64,000 nt of DNA, from contig NZ_JAGF01000001.1 in NCBI RefSeq assembly GCF_000526515.1, positions 3,100,001 through 3,164,000 on the forward strand. The letters are read 5' to 3'. Source of the stretch: Cellulomonas sp. KRMCY2 (GTDB taxonomy: Bacteria; Actinomycetota; Actinomycetes; Actinomycetales; Cellulomonadaceae). Below the pieces are notes generated by a model that saw nothing but the letters and a program-made list of their open reading frames with translations, searched no databases and was not told the DNA's origin. Shown piece by piece: positions 7,710 through 17,181 of this stretch (position 1 is the stretch's first letter; the number at the start of each line of letters is the position of its first letter). Both the position numbers and the translations under genes were made by a program.

Positions 7710-9425
7710 ATGAGCGAAGCCACCGCGCCGGAGCCCGTTGTCGACATCAAGCCCCGCAGCCGCACGGTCACCGACGGCCTGGAGGCCACGGCCGCGCGGG
7801 GCATGCTGCGGGCCGTCGGCCTCGGTGACGACGACTTCGCCAAACCGCAGATCGGCGTCGCCTCGTCCTGGAACGAGATCACCCCGTGCAACCTGTCGCT
7901 CGACCGGCTGGCCAAGGCAGCCAAGGCCGGGGTGCACGCGGCGGGCGGCTACCCGCTCGAGTTCGGCACCATCTCGGTCTCCGACGGCATCTCGATGGGC
8001 CATGAGGGGATGCACTTCTCGTTGGTCAGCCGCGACATCATCGCCGACTCCGTCGAGACGGTCATGCAGGCCGAGCGTCTGGACGGCTCCGTCCTGCTGG
8101 CCGGCTGTGACAAGTCGCTGCCTGGCATGCTCATGGCCGCCGCACGACTCGACCTGGCGAGCGTGTTCCTCTACGCCGGCTCGATCATGCCGGGCTTCGT
8201 GAGGCTCACCGACGGCACCGAGAAGGACGTCACGATCATCGACGCCTTCGAGGCGGTCGGCGCGTGCGCGCGGGGTCTGATGAGCCGCGAGGACGTCGAC
8301 CTCATCGAGCGTGCGATCTGCCCGGGGGAGGGCGCCTGCGGTGGCATGTACACCGCGAACACGATGGCGTCCGTCGCCGAGGCGATCGGCATGTCGATCC
8401 CGGGGTCTGCAGCGCCGCCGTCCGCGGACCGTCGCCGCGACGTGTTCGCGCACAAGTCCGGCGAGGCGGTCGTCGGGCTGCTGCGCCAGGGGATCACGGC
8501 CCGCCAGATCATGACGAAGGAGGCGTTCGAGAACGCCATCGCCGTGGTGATGGCCTTCGGCGGGTCGACGAACGCCGTGCTGCACCTCCTGGCGATCGCG
8601 TACGAGGCGGAGGTCGACCTGACACTCGACGACTTCACGCGCGTGGCGGCACGCGTGCCGCACCTCGGCGACCTCAAGCCGTTCGGGCGGTACGTGATGA
8701 ACGACGTCGACCGCATCGGCGGCGTGCCCGTCGTGATGAAGGCGCTGCTCGACGCCGGCCTGCTGCACGGGGACTGCCTGACGGTGACCGGCAAGACCGT
8801 CGCCGAGAACCTCGCCGACATCGCGCCGCCGGACCCGGACGGCAAGATCCTGCGGGCCATGGACAACCCCATCCACCGAACCGGCGGGATCACGATCCTG
8901 CGCGGATCGCTCGCACCGGACGGCGCAGTGGTCAAGTCCGCCGGCTTCGACTCCGACGTGTTCGAGGGGACCGCGCGTGTCTTCGACCGTGAGCGGGCCG
9001 CGATGGACGCGCTCGAGGACGGCACCATCGTGGCCGGCGACGTCGTGGTGATCCGCTACGAGGGCCCCAAGGGCGGCCCGGGCATGCGCGAGATGCTCGC
9101 CATCACCGGGGCGATCAAGGGCGCCGGCCTCGGCAAGGACGTCCTGCTGCTCACGGACGGGCGGTTCTCCGGCGGTACGACCGGTCTGTGCGTCGGGCAC
9201 GTGGCGCCCGAGGCTGTCGACGCCGGCCCGATCGCCTTCGTCCGGAGCGGTGACCGGATCCGGCTCGACGTCGCCAACGCCACGCTCGACCTGCTGGTGG
9301 ACGAGGACGAGCTGGCGCGCCGCAAGGTCGGCTGGACCCCGCTCGCACACGCCTACACGCGGGGCGTCCTCGCCCGGTACGCCAAGCTCGTCCAGTCGGC
9401 GTCCACGGGTGCCGTGCTCGCCTGA
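7710..9425 (+). CDS. ilvD: Dihydroxy-acid dehydratase, three-cysteine type
   Basis: A 571-residue IlvD that dehydrates 2,3-dihydroxy-isovalerate and dihydroxy-methylvalerate in valine, leucine and isoleucine synthesis. Three cluster cysteines are visible, in [20 protein letters not shown] and [16 protein letters not shown]. That is the set found in oxygen-tolerant [2Fe-2S] dehydratases such as the mycobacterial and plant enzymes. The transcript is probably leaderless: TAGACT at 7697-7702 lies 7 nt before the ATG and there is no ribosome binding site. A second, different ilvD lies at 18.9 kb. Tandem repeats follow the stop. Confidence 0.95.
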   Translation: MSEATAPEPVVDIKPRSRTVTDGLEATAARGMLRAVGLGDDDFAKPQIGVASSWNEITPCNLSLDRLAKAAKAGVHAAGGYPLEFGTISVSDGISMGHEGMHFSLVSRDIIADSVETVMQAERLDGSVLLAGCDKSLPGMLMAAARLDLASVFLYAGSIMPGFVRLTDGTEKDVTIIDAFEAVGACARGLMSREDVDLIERAICPGEGACGGMYTANTMASVAEAIGMSIPGSAAPPSADRRRDVFAHKSGEAVVGLLRQGITARQIMTKEAFENAIAVVMAFGGSTNAVLHLLAIAYEAEVDLTLDDFTRVAARVPHLGDLKPFGRYVMNDVDRIGGVPVVMKALLDAGLLHGDCLTVTGKTVAENLADIAPPDPDGKILRAMDNPIHRTGGITILRGSLAPDGAVVKSAGFDSDVFEGTARVFDRERAAMDALEDGTIVAGDVVVIRYEGPKGGPGMREMLAITGAIKGAGLGKDVLLLTDGRFSGGTTGLCVGHVAPEAVDAGPIAFVRSGDRIRLDVANATLDLLVDEDELARRKVGWTPLAHAYTRGVLARYAKLVQSASTGAVLA

Positions 9426-9459
9426 GGGTGGTGCTCGCCTGATAGTGGGGCTCGCCTGA
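9414..9459. repeat. 17-bp tandem repeat that copies a stop codon
   Basis: The last codons and stop of ilvD (GTGCTCGCCTGA, 9414-9425) are repeated exactly at 9431-9442 and as GCTCGCCTGA at 9450-9459, a 17-bp period. Each copy keeps its TGA. Confidence 0.85.
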
Positions 9460-9487
9460 GGATGGGGCCGAGCGACCGTGCCCACAA

Positions 9488-9533
9488 GGGACGTCTGTCC
9501 CATATGGCGGATCCGTGAACCACGATGTGAGAC
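9488..9533. promoter_or_regulatory. Inverted repeats upstream of the ilvB promoter
   Basis: GGGAC-GTCT-GTCCC (9488-9501) is a perfect 5-bp inverted repeat. A wider dyad pairs GTCCCATAT (9497-9505) with ATGTGAGAC (9525-9533), 7 of 9 positions complementary, just upstream of the -35. It is a candidate operator; GAGACG half-sites also occur in the ndgR/leuC gap. The protein that binds is not shown by the sequence. Confidence 0.4.
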
Positions 9534-9547
9534 GCAGGAGGTGTCGC

Positions 9548-9577
9548 GTGACAAGTCGACCTGCGCGGGCGTAGTGT
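9548..9577 (+). promoter_or_regulatory. ilvB operon promoter
   Basis: GTGACA (9548-9553, five of six to TTGACA) and TAGTGT (9572-9577) are 18 bp apart. Seven nt after the -10 comes the GTG of a short leader peptide, so transcription probably starts at or next to that codon. Confidence 0.7.
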
Positions 9578-9584
9578 GCCGAGC

Positions 9585-9614
9585 GTGCAGATGATCGTCG
9601 TAGTACCCACCTAG
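9585..9614 (+). CDS. ilvB operon leader peptide (attenuation)
   Basis: A nine-codon ORF reading (f)M-Q-M-I-V-V-V-P-T-stop: one Ile codon followed by three Val codons in a row. It begins at the predicted transcription start (7 nt after TAGTGT) and an intrinsic terminator lies 38 nt after its stop. This is the classical attenuator layout: ribosomes stalling at Ile/Val codons when charged tRNA is scarce would favour readthrough into ilvB. Candidate leader peptides with terminators upstream of ilvB are known for Corynebacterium, Mycobacterium and Streptomyces. I could not define the antiterminator pairing by eye. Confidence 0.8.
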   Translation: MQMIVVVPT

Positions 9615-9652
9615 CGCCGGCAGGCCGCCACGCCAGGTCTCGTCCGCGCGCA

Positions 9653-9689
9653 CCCCTCGAGAGCCCCCTGACGGGCCGAGGGGTTTTTT
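9653..9689 (+). terminator. Intrinsic terminator of the ilvB attenuator
   Basis: CCCCTCG (9653-9659) pairs with CGAGGGG (9677-9683), followed immediately by six T residues (9684-9689). It is one of only two clear T-tailed terminators in the window and it sits before, not after, a gene. Confidence 0.85.
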
Positions 9690-9720
9690 CATGTCAGGAC
9701 GACGGGGTCGGCGACACCGC

Positions 9721-9780
9721 ACCGCACAGCAGGACCGCACAGCAGGACCGCACAGCAGGACCGCGCAGCACGACCGCACG
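9721..9780. repeat. 13-bp tandem repeat in the ilvB 5' region
   Basis: ACCGCACAGCAGG is repeated exactly at 9721, 9734 and 9747, with a degenerate fourth copy at 9760 and a partial fifth. It lies between the attenuator terminator and the ilvB coding start, in a frame that stays open into ilvB. It could be untranslated leader or part of a low-complexity N-terminal extension. Confidence 0.85.
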
Positions 9781-9963
9781 AACCAGCTCGACACGAGCCA
9801 GACCGAAGCCAGGGAGAGCAACGATGGTCCAGGGCCCGAGCCCGGCGCCCCCGCCGGGGGCAGCCGTCCGACGCCGGAGCAGCACGCTCCGCGACCGCAC
9901 GCGCCGGGCGTCACGCCCGCCGACGCCGCACGCCCCGCGCCGGTGACGGTCCAGGGTGAGCCG

Positions 9964-11706
9964 ATGAATGGTGCGCAGTCGATCGTCCGTTCCCTCGAGG
10001 CCGCCGGTGCGGAGGTCGTCTTCGGCATCCCGGGCGGCGCCATCCTGCCGACCTACGACCCGCTGATGGACTCCAAGCTGCTCCGCCACATCCTGGTGCG
10101 GCACGAGCAGGGCGCCGGTCACGCAGCGTCCGGCTACGCCTACACCAGCGGCAAGGTCGGCGTGTGCATGGCCACCTCGGGTCCCGGTGCGACGAACCTG
10201 GTCACGCCGCTCGCGGACGCCAACATGGACTCCGTCGCCGTCGTCGCGATCACCGGGCAGGTCGGCGCCGCCATGATCGGGACCGACGCCTTCCAGGAGG
10301 CCGACATCGTCGGCATCACCCTGCCGGTCACCAAGCACAACTTCCTCGTGACCAACGCGGACGACATCCCGCGGGTGATCGCCGAGGCCTTCCACATCGC
10401 CGCCACCGGCCGGCCGGGTCCGGTGCTCGTCGACATCGCGAAGTCCGCGATGCAGGCCCGCACGACCTTCTCGTGGCCGCCGGCGATCGAGCTGCCGGGC
10501 TACCACCCGGTCACCAAGCCGCACGCCAAGCAGATCCGTGAGGCCGCCAGGCTGCTGGCCACCGCCCGCCGTCCGGTGCTCTACGTCGGCGGTGGTGCGA
10601 TCCGTTCGGGCGCCAGCGCCGAGCTCCGCGCACTGGCCGACGCGTCCGGGGCGCCGGTCGTGACGACCCTGATGGCCCGCGGCGCGCTGCCGGACTCCCA
10701 CCCGCAGAACCTCGGCATGCCCGGCATGCACGGGACGGTGCCGGCCGTGGCCGCCCTGCAGAAGGCGGACCTGATCGTCGCCCTCGGCACCCGCTTCGAC
10801 GACCGCGTGACCGGCAAGCTGTCGTCCTTCGCGCCGCACGCGACGATCGTGCACGCGGACATCGACCCGGCCGAGATCGGCAAGAACCGCCGGGTGGACG
10901 TGCCGATCGTCGGCGACCTCAAGGAGGTCATCGCCGACCTGCTGCCCGAGCTCGCCCGCGAGCACGCGCAGCACGGCAAGCCGGACCTCGAACGCTGGTG
11001 GCGGCAGATCGACGACTGGCGCGAGACCTTCCCGCTCGGCTACACCGAGACCGACGACGGGCACCTGGCCCCGCAGTACGTGATCCAGCGGATCGGCGAG
11101 ATCGCGGGCCCGGAGGCGGTGTACGTCTCGGGCGTCGGCCAGCACCAGATGTGGGCGGCGCAGTTCATCCGCTACGAGCGGCCCAACGCGTGGCTCAACT
11201 CGGGTGGCCTGGGCACCATGGGCTACTCGGTGCCCGCAGCGATGGGCGCCAAGGTCGGCGACCCGAGCCGCACGGTCTGGTCCATCGACGGCGACGGCTG
11301 CTTCCAGATGACCAACCAGGAGCTCGCGACCTGCGCGATCAACGACATCCCGATCAAGGTCGCGGTGATCAACAACTCGTCGCTCGGCATGGTGCGGCAG
11401 TGGCAGACGCTCTTCTACGAGTCGCGCTACTCGAACACCGATCTGCACACCGGCCACGGCACGGTCCGGATCCCGGACTTCGTCAAGCTCGCCGACGCGT
11501 ACGGCTGCGTCGGGCTGCGGTGCGAGACGAAGGCCGACGTCGACGCGACGATCAAGCGCGCGATGGAGATCAACGACCAGCCCGTCGTGATCGACTTCAC
11601 CGTCTCGCGCGACGCGATGGTCTGGCCGATGGTCGCCGCGGGGGTCAGCAACGACGAGATCCAGTACGCCCGCGGCATCAGCCCGGCCTGGGACCGGGAG
11701 GAGTAG
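9964..11706 (+). CDS. ilvB: Acetolactate synthase, catalytic subunit
   Basis: At least 580 residues of the thiamine-diphosphate enzyme that condenses two pyruvates to acetolactate, or pyruvate with 2-oxobutyrate to acetohydroxybutyrate. The N-terminal domain carries the catalytic Glu ([14 protein letters not shown]), the middle domain binds FAD, and the C-terminal domain has the ThDP motif from [11 protein letters not shown] to INN. The start is uncertain: ATG 9964 follows GGGTGAG, but homologs have a short polar extension, and GTG 9943 or earlier in-frame codons are possible. Expression is under the upstream leader-peptide attenuator. Its stop overlaps the next gene. Confidence 0.93.
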   Translation: MNGAQSIVRSLEAAGAEVVFGIPGGAILPTYDPLMDSKLLRHILVRHEQGAGHAASGYAYTSGKVGVCMATSGPGATNLVTPLADANMDSVAVVAITGQVGAAMIGTDAFQEADIVGITLPVTKHNFLVTNADDIPRVIAEAFHIAATGRPGPVLVDIAKSAMQARTTFSWPPAIELPGYHPVTKPHAKQIREAARLLATARRPVLYVGGGAIRSGASAELRALADASGAPVVTTLMARGALPDSHPQNLGMPGMHGTVPAVAALQKADLIVALGTRFDDRVTGKLSSFAPHATIVHADIDPAEIGKNRRVDVPIVGDLKEVIADLLPELAREHAQHGKPDLERWWRQIDDWRETFPLGYTETDDGHLAPQYVIQRIGEIAGPEAVYVSGVGQHQMWAAQFIRYERPNAWLNSGGLGTMGYSVPAAMGAKVGDPSRTVWSIDGDGCFQMTNQELATCAINDIPIKVAVINNSSLGMVRQWQTLFYESRYSNTDLHTGHGTVRIPDFVKLADAYGCVGLRCETKADVDATIKRAMEINDQPVVIDFTVSRDAMVWPMVAAGVSNDEIQYARGISPAWDREE

Positions 11707-12430
11707 TGCGCCGCATCGGACTGCTCGGCGGGACGTCCTGGGAGTCCACGGTCGGGTACTACCGCCTGCTCAACGAGGGCGTCCGGGATCGGCTCGGCGG
11801 CAAGCACTCCGCCGACCTCCTGCTGCGCTCGTTCGAGTTCGCCGAGATCTGCGAGCTGCAGGAGGCGGACGACTGGGCGGCTCTCGGAGCGATCTACGCC
11901 ACCGAGGCGGCGGTGCTGCGCGACGGCGGCGCTCGGGTGCTGGGCATCTGCGCCAACACGATGCACCTGGTGTACGACGACGTCGTCCAGGGCTCCGGAC
12001 TGCCGGTGGTCCACGTCGTCGAGGCGGTGGCCGATGCCGCCCAGGCAGCGGGGATCGAGCGGCTGGCGCTGCTCGGGACGCGCTACACGATGGGCAGCGA
12101 CCTCTACCCGTCCCGGCTCGCGCCCCGCGGCATCGAGGTCCTCGTCCCCGACACCGAGGACGCGGCCGAGGTCAACCGGTTGATCCACGACGAGCTCGTC
12201 CTCGGGCAGGTCGGGGAGCTCTCGGCGCGGCGCCTGCGGGGGATCGTCGACCGGCTCGTCGCACGTGGCGCCCAGGGCGTCGTCCTGGGGTGCACGGAGC
12301 TCGGCATGGTCATCGACCCGGCCGACCCGACGCTCCCGGTGCCGGCTCTGGACAGCCTGACCCTTCACGTCAACGCCCTCCTCGACGCGGCTCTCGAGCC
12401 GCTGACCACGTCACTGGAAGAAGGTGCAGC

Positions 12431-12434
<4 letters not shown>
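11706..12434 (+). CDS. Aspartate/glutamate racemase family protein
   Basis: A 242-residue PLP-independent amino-acid racemase homolog. The fold starts with IGLLGGTSWESTVGYY and both expected catalytic cysteines are present, in ICANTMH and LGCTELGM. Family members invert Asp or Glu, and relatives such as the YgeA group act on broader substrates; the substrate here is not known. GTG 11706 overlaps the ilvB stop, and its TGA overlaps the ilvN ATG, so it is translationally locked between the two subunits of acetolactate synthase. That position is unusual and suggests a link to branched-chain metabolism. Confidence 0.88.
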
Positions 12435-14120
<1,686 letters not shown>

Positions 14121-14133
14121 GGAGGCAGGGACC

Positions 14134-14502
14134 GTGATCCGTGGGGTTGTGCTCGCCGAGAGCCTGCGTGTCGGCAGCGAGCTCAGGCTCGACGGCCTCA
14201 CGGTCACGGTCCGCCGGCAGGACGTGAGCCCCGGCGCGGTGGCCGGCCAGCCCGCGGTGTGGACGTTCCTCGAGATCGAGGGACCGGACGACCGCGCCGA
14301 GGAGCTGGCCGGCTCGCTCGCGCGGTGCCTGCTCGCGGAGGGTGGCTGGTACGCCGACTTCGCCCTCGGGCAGGACCACGTCGTGGTCTTCGCCGGCCGG
14401 GTCTTCCGCTACCGCGCAGGGGACGCGGCCCGGCGTGCCGAGGCCCAGGACTACGCCAGGAGCGTCGGGGTCCCCGAGCACCAGCTCGACTGGCCGGGCT
14501 AG
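14134..14502 (+). CDS. Conserved-looking hypothetical protein
   Basis: A 122-residue cytoplasmic protein with no signal peptide or membrane segment and no domain that I recognise. Its composition is alpha/beta, with GWYADFALGQDHVVVFAGRV followed by a short helix rich in Arg and Ala and the C-terminus VPEHQLDW. GTG 14134 follows a good ribosome binding site (GGAGG, 9 nt upstream) and lies 13 nt after ilvC, so it is probably cotranscribed with it. I recall similar small proteins in other actinobacteria but cannot name a family. Confidence 0.7.
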   Translation: MIRGVVLAESLRVGSELRLDGLTVTVRRQDVSPGAVAGQPAVWTFLEIEGPDDRAEELAGSLARCLLAEGGWYADFALGQDHVVVFAGRVFRYRAGDAARRAEAQDYARSVGVPEHQLDWPG

Positions 14503-14590
14503 GCCCGCTCCTGGCGCGGCCCGCACGGTTCGGCGCGGATCAGACTGACCGGAGGATGAGACAATGCGTCCCGCTGGATGGGATGCGGAT

Positions 14591-14596
14591 TAGGTT
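14591..14596 (+). promoter_or_regulatory. Predicted -10 of a leaderless leuB promoter
   Basis: TAGGTT matches the actinobacterial TANNNT -10 and sits 6 nt before the ATG; no convincing -35 is visible. GAGAC-N5-GTCCC lies at 14558-14572, about where a -35 or an operator would be. Confidence 0.5.
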
Positions 14597-14602
14597 GGGA
14601 TC

Positions 14603-15646
14603 ATGACACGCAGCGTCAGACTCGCAGTCGTCGCCGGGGACGGCATCGGTACCGAGGTCGTCGAACAGGGTCTGAGGGTCCTGGACGCGGCACTTGCGGG
14701 CTCCGACGTGGCGGTCACCACCACGGACTTCGACCTCGGGGCGCGACGATGGCACGCGACGGGGGAGACCCTGACGGACGCCGACCTCGCAGCCATCCGC
14801 GAGCACGACGTCATCCTGCTCGGCGCGATCGGTGACCCCGGCGTGCCGTCGGGCGTGCTCGAGCGCGGACTGCTGCTCCGGCTGCGCTTCGAGCTCGACC
14901 ACCACGTCAACCTGCGGCCGGCGCGGCTGTACCCCGGAGTCCGCTCGCCGCTCGCCGACCCCGGCGAGATCGATTTCGTGGTCGTGCGCGAGGGCACCGA
15001 GGGGCCCTACGTCGGCAACGGCGGTGCGATCCGGGTGGGCACCCCGCACGAGGTCGCGACCGAGGTCAGCATCAACACCGCGTTCGGCGTCGAGCGCGTC
15101 GTCCGGGACGCCTTCGCCCGGGCGGCCGCCCGTCCGCGCAAGCACCTGACCCTCGTGCACAAGCACAACGTGCTGGTGCACGCCGGCCACCTGTGGCGGC
15201 GGACGGTCGAGGCGGTCAATGCCGACTTCCCCGACGTGACCACCGACTACCTGCATGTCGACGCGGCGACGATCTTCATGACCACCAAGCCGTCACGCTT
15301 CGACGTCATGGTCACCGACAACCTCTTCGGCGACATCCTCACCGATCAGGCTGCCGCCATCACCGGCGGCATCGGCCTCGCGGCGTCGGGCAACATCAAC
15401 CCGGACCGGACGACACCGTCGATGTTCGAGCCCGTGCACGGCTCGGCCCCGGACATCGCCGGCCAGGGCAAGGCCGACCCGACGGCGACAGTGATGAGCG
15501 TGAGCATGATGCTGGCGCACCTCGGGCTGGACGACGCCGCCGCACGGGTCGAGGCAGCGGTCGCGGCGGACCTGGCCGAGCGTGGGGACCGAGTACGGTC
15601 GACGGCCGAGGTGGGCGCGGATCTCGCGGCGCGGGTCGCCGGCTGA
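14603..15646 (+). CDS. leuB: 3-isopropylmalate dehydrogenase
   Basis: A 347-residue NAD-dependent decarboxylating dehydrogenase. It has the N-terminal [12 protein letters not shown], substrate arginines in [12 protein letters not shown], the catalytic Lys in LVHKHNVL and the metal/NAD motif [13 protein letters not shown], then [12 protein letters not shown]. It oxidises 3-isopropylmalate (leucine); with citramalate-derived 3-methylmalate the same enzyme would give 2-oxobutyrate (isoleucine), which fits the cimA gene nearby. A TAGGTT at 14591-14596 lies 6 nt before the ATG, so the mRNA may be leaderless. leuC and leuD are 28 kb away. Confidence 0.94.
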   Translation: MTRSVRLAVVAGDGIGTEVVEQGLRVLDAALAGSDVAVTTTDFDLGARRWHATGETLTDADLAAIREHDVILLGAIGDPGVPSGVLERGLLLRLRFELDHHVNLRPARLYPGVRSPLADPGEIDFVVVREGTEGPYVGNGGAIRVGTPHEVATEVSINTAFGVERVVRDAFARAAARPRKHLTLVHKHNVLVHAGHLWRRTVEAVNADFPDVTTDYLHVDAATIFMTTKPSRFDVMVTDNLFGDILTDQAAAITGGIGLAASGNINPDRTTPSMFEPVHGSAPDIAGQGKADPTATVMSVSMMLAHLGLDDAAARVEAAVAADLAERGDRVRSTAEVGADLAARVAG

Positions 15647-15727
15647 GCGTCCGCACCCCGTCGGCCGTCACCGCAGGTACCGTCAGACCGAGCTCCTCGG
15701 TCACCACCTGGTGAAAGGATCCCCGAC

Positions 15728-16846
15728 ATGAGCACCACGCACGCCCCCGAGCTGTCCTCCGCAGCGGCCGCGTTCGACATCCGGCGCACCGACGCGCCGC
15801 GCGACGACGTCGAGCGCGCCGCGCTGCTCGAGTCACCGGCCTTCGGGACGGTCTTCACCGACCACATGGCACGCATCACCTGGACCGCCGACGGTGGCTG
15901 GCAGGACCGCCGCGTCGAGAAGCACGGACCGCTGCTGCTCGACCCCGCTGCCGCCGTCCTGCACTACGGCCAGGAGATCTTCGAGGGCCTCAAGGCGTAC
16001 CGGCACGCCGACGCGTCGGTGTGGACCTTCCGCGCGCACGCCAACGCCGCGCGCTTCGCCGCCTCCGCCCGGCGGCTCGCGCTGCCGGAGCTGCCGGCCG
16101 AGGACTTCCTCGGCTCGATCGAGGCCCTCGTCGCGACGGACGCAGCCTGGGTTCCCGACGGGGACGAGACCAGCCTGTACCTGCGGCCCTTCATGTACGC
16201 CTCGGAGTCCTTCCTCGGGGTCCGCCCGGCCCGCGCCGTGGAGTACCTCGTCATCGCCTCGCCGGTGGGCCCCTACTTCGCCAGCGGTGTGCACCCCGTG
16301 GCGATCTGGGTCGCCGAGGACTTCCACCGCGCCGGCCCGGGCGGCACGGGCGCCGCCAAGTGCGGCGGCAACTACGCCGCGAGCCTGCTCCCGCAGCAGG
16401 AGGCGTACGAGAAGGGCTGTGAGCAGGTCTGCTTCCTCGACGCCGCCACGAACACCCAGCTCGAGGAGCTCGGTGGGATGAACGTCTTCTTGGTCGGCGC
16501 GTCGGGCACCGTGACGACGCCGGCGCTGAGCGGCACGATCCTCGAGGGCGTGACGCGCTCCTCGGTGATCGCGCTGCTGCGTGCGGCGGGGCGCGAGGTC
16601 GTCGAGCGTTCGATCCCCCTCGCCGAGCTGCGTACCGGGCTGCAGGACGGCTCGGTCGCCGAGGTGTTCGCCTGCGGCACCGCGGCCGTCGTCACGCCGA
16701 TCGGCCGGCTCGCCGGCGAGGACTTCGACCTGACGGTCGGCGACGGGGCCACCGGGACCGTGACGGCTGCGGTCCGCCGCGAGCTCACCGACATCCAGTA
16801 CGGCCGCGTCCCCGACCCGCACGGCTGGATGCACCGCCTGGTCTGA
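15728..16846 (+). CDS. ilvE: Branched-chain amino acid aminotransferase
   Basis: A 372-residue fold-IV PLP enzyme that transfers the amino group between glutamate and the 2-oxo acids of Leu, Ile and Val. The PLP lysine is in GTGAAKCGGNYAASL (about residue 210), and LEELGGMNVF and GVTRSSVIAL are typical of the long BCAT group found in actinobacteria. AAAGGA 9 nt before the ATG sets the start. It is the last step of the pathway formed with the surrounding ilv genes. Confidence 0.95.
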   Translation: MSTTHAPELSSAAAAFDIRRTDAPRDDVERAALLESPAFGTVFTDHMARITWTADGGWQDRRVEKHGPLLLDPAAAVLHYGQEIFEGLKAYRHADASVWTFRAHANAARFAASARRLALPELPAEDFLGSIEALVATDAAWVPDGDETSLYLRPFMYASESFLGVRPARAVEYLVIASPVGPYFASGVHPVAIWVAEDFHRAGPGGTGAAKCGGNYAASLLPQQEAYEKGCEQVCFLDAATNTQLEELGGMNVFLVGASGTVTTPALSGTILEGVTRSSVIALLRAAGREVVERSIPLAELRTGLQDGSVAEVFACGTAAVVTPIGRLAGEDFDLTVGDGATGTVTAAVRRELTDIQYGRVPDPHGWMHRLV

Positions 16847-16874
16847 CCCGGCCGCGGTGGGGGTGGGACGGTGG

Positions 16875-16903
16875 TTCTCAGGTCGGGGGACGTGTGGCAT
16901 GAT
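16875..16903 (+). promoter_or_regulatory. Promoter of the cimA leader
   Basis: TTCTCA (16875-16880) and CATGAT (16898-16903, four of six to TATAAT) are 17 bp apart. Six nt downstream begins the GTG of the leader peptide, so the transcript is probably leaderless. Confidence 0.6.
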
Positions 16904-16909
16904 GCGCAC

Positions 16910-16939
16910 GTGGCTCGCTTCACCCTCATTATCGAGTAG
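16910..16939 (+). CDS. Leader peptide upstream of citramalate synthase (attenuation)
   Basis: A nine-codon ORF reading (f)M-A-R-F-T-L-I-I-E-stop, with Leu-Ile-Ile near the end; one Ile codon is ATT, rare in this GC-rich DNA. It begins 6 nt after the predicted -10. A perfect 9-bp hairpin starts on the base right after its stop and an intrinsic terminator follows. This matches leader-peptide attenuation, with Ile (and Leu) availability sensed before cimA. In actinobacteria the analogous region is usually discussed for leuA (LEU element); here the controlled gene is of the citramalate synthase type. Confidence 0.75.
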   Translation: MARFTLIIE

Positions 16940-16964
16940 CGCGTTCGGAACACCACCGAACGCG
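16940..16964 (+). promoter_or_regulatory. Hairpin directly after the leader peptide stop
   Basis: CGCGTTCGG (16940-16948) pairs perfectly with CCGAACGCG (16956-16964) around a 7-nt loop. It starts on the base after the leader TAG, so a terminating ribosome would cover its left arm. It could be a pause or competing structure of the attenuator. Confidence 0.7.
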
Positions 16965-16965
16965 C

Positions 16966-16994
16966 AGACCTCCCGTACCCCGGGGGGTCTTTTT
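16966..16994 (+). terminator. Intrinsic terminator of the cimA attenuator
   Basis: AGACCTCCC (16966-16974) pairs with GGGGGGTCT (16982-16990) including one G-U pair, followed by a run of T ending at 16994. The cimA start is 187 bp further on, so transcription must read through it. Confidence 0.85.
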
Positions 16995-17181
16995 GTTGGT
17001 CGGGCACCACCCCCGCCCCGCCGACACCGTCGTCCGCAGCCCGGCACCACCCCGCCGGCGCCCCGCCAACCGGAGCGTGGATGACGCAGGTCCAGCACGA
17101 TGCGCAGCAGGAGAGCCAGCAGGTCCACCAGCAGTCCCGCCCGGCGGCGCCGCCGGGCGGCTCGACCGAGGAGAGCATCCC

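Noticed and set aside
9824-9945. A small ORF (ATG 9824 with a GGAGA site) between the ilvB attenuator and ilvB
   Set aside because: It is Arg/Pro-rich with no branched-chain codons and overlaps the ilvB frame out of phase. The ribosome binding site may be coincidental.
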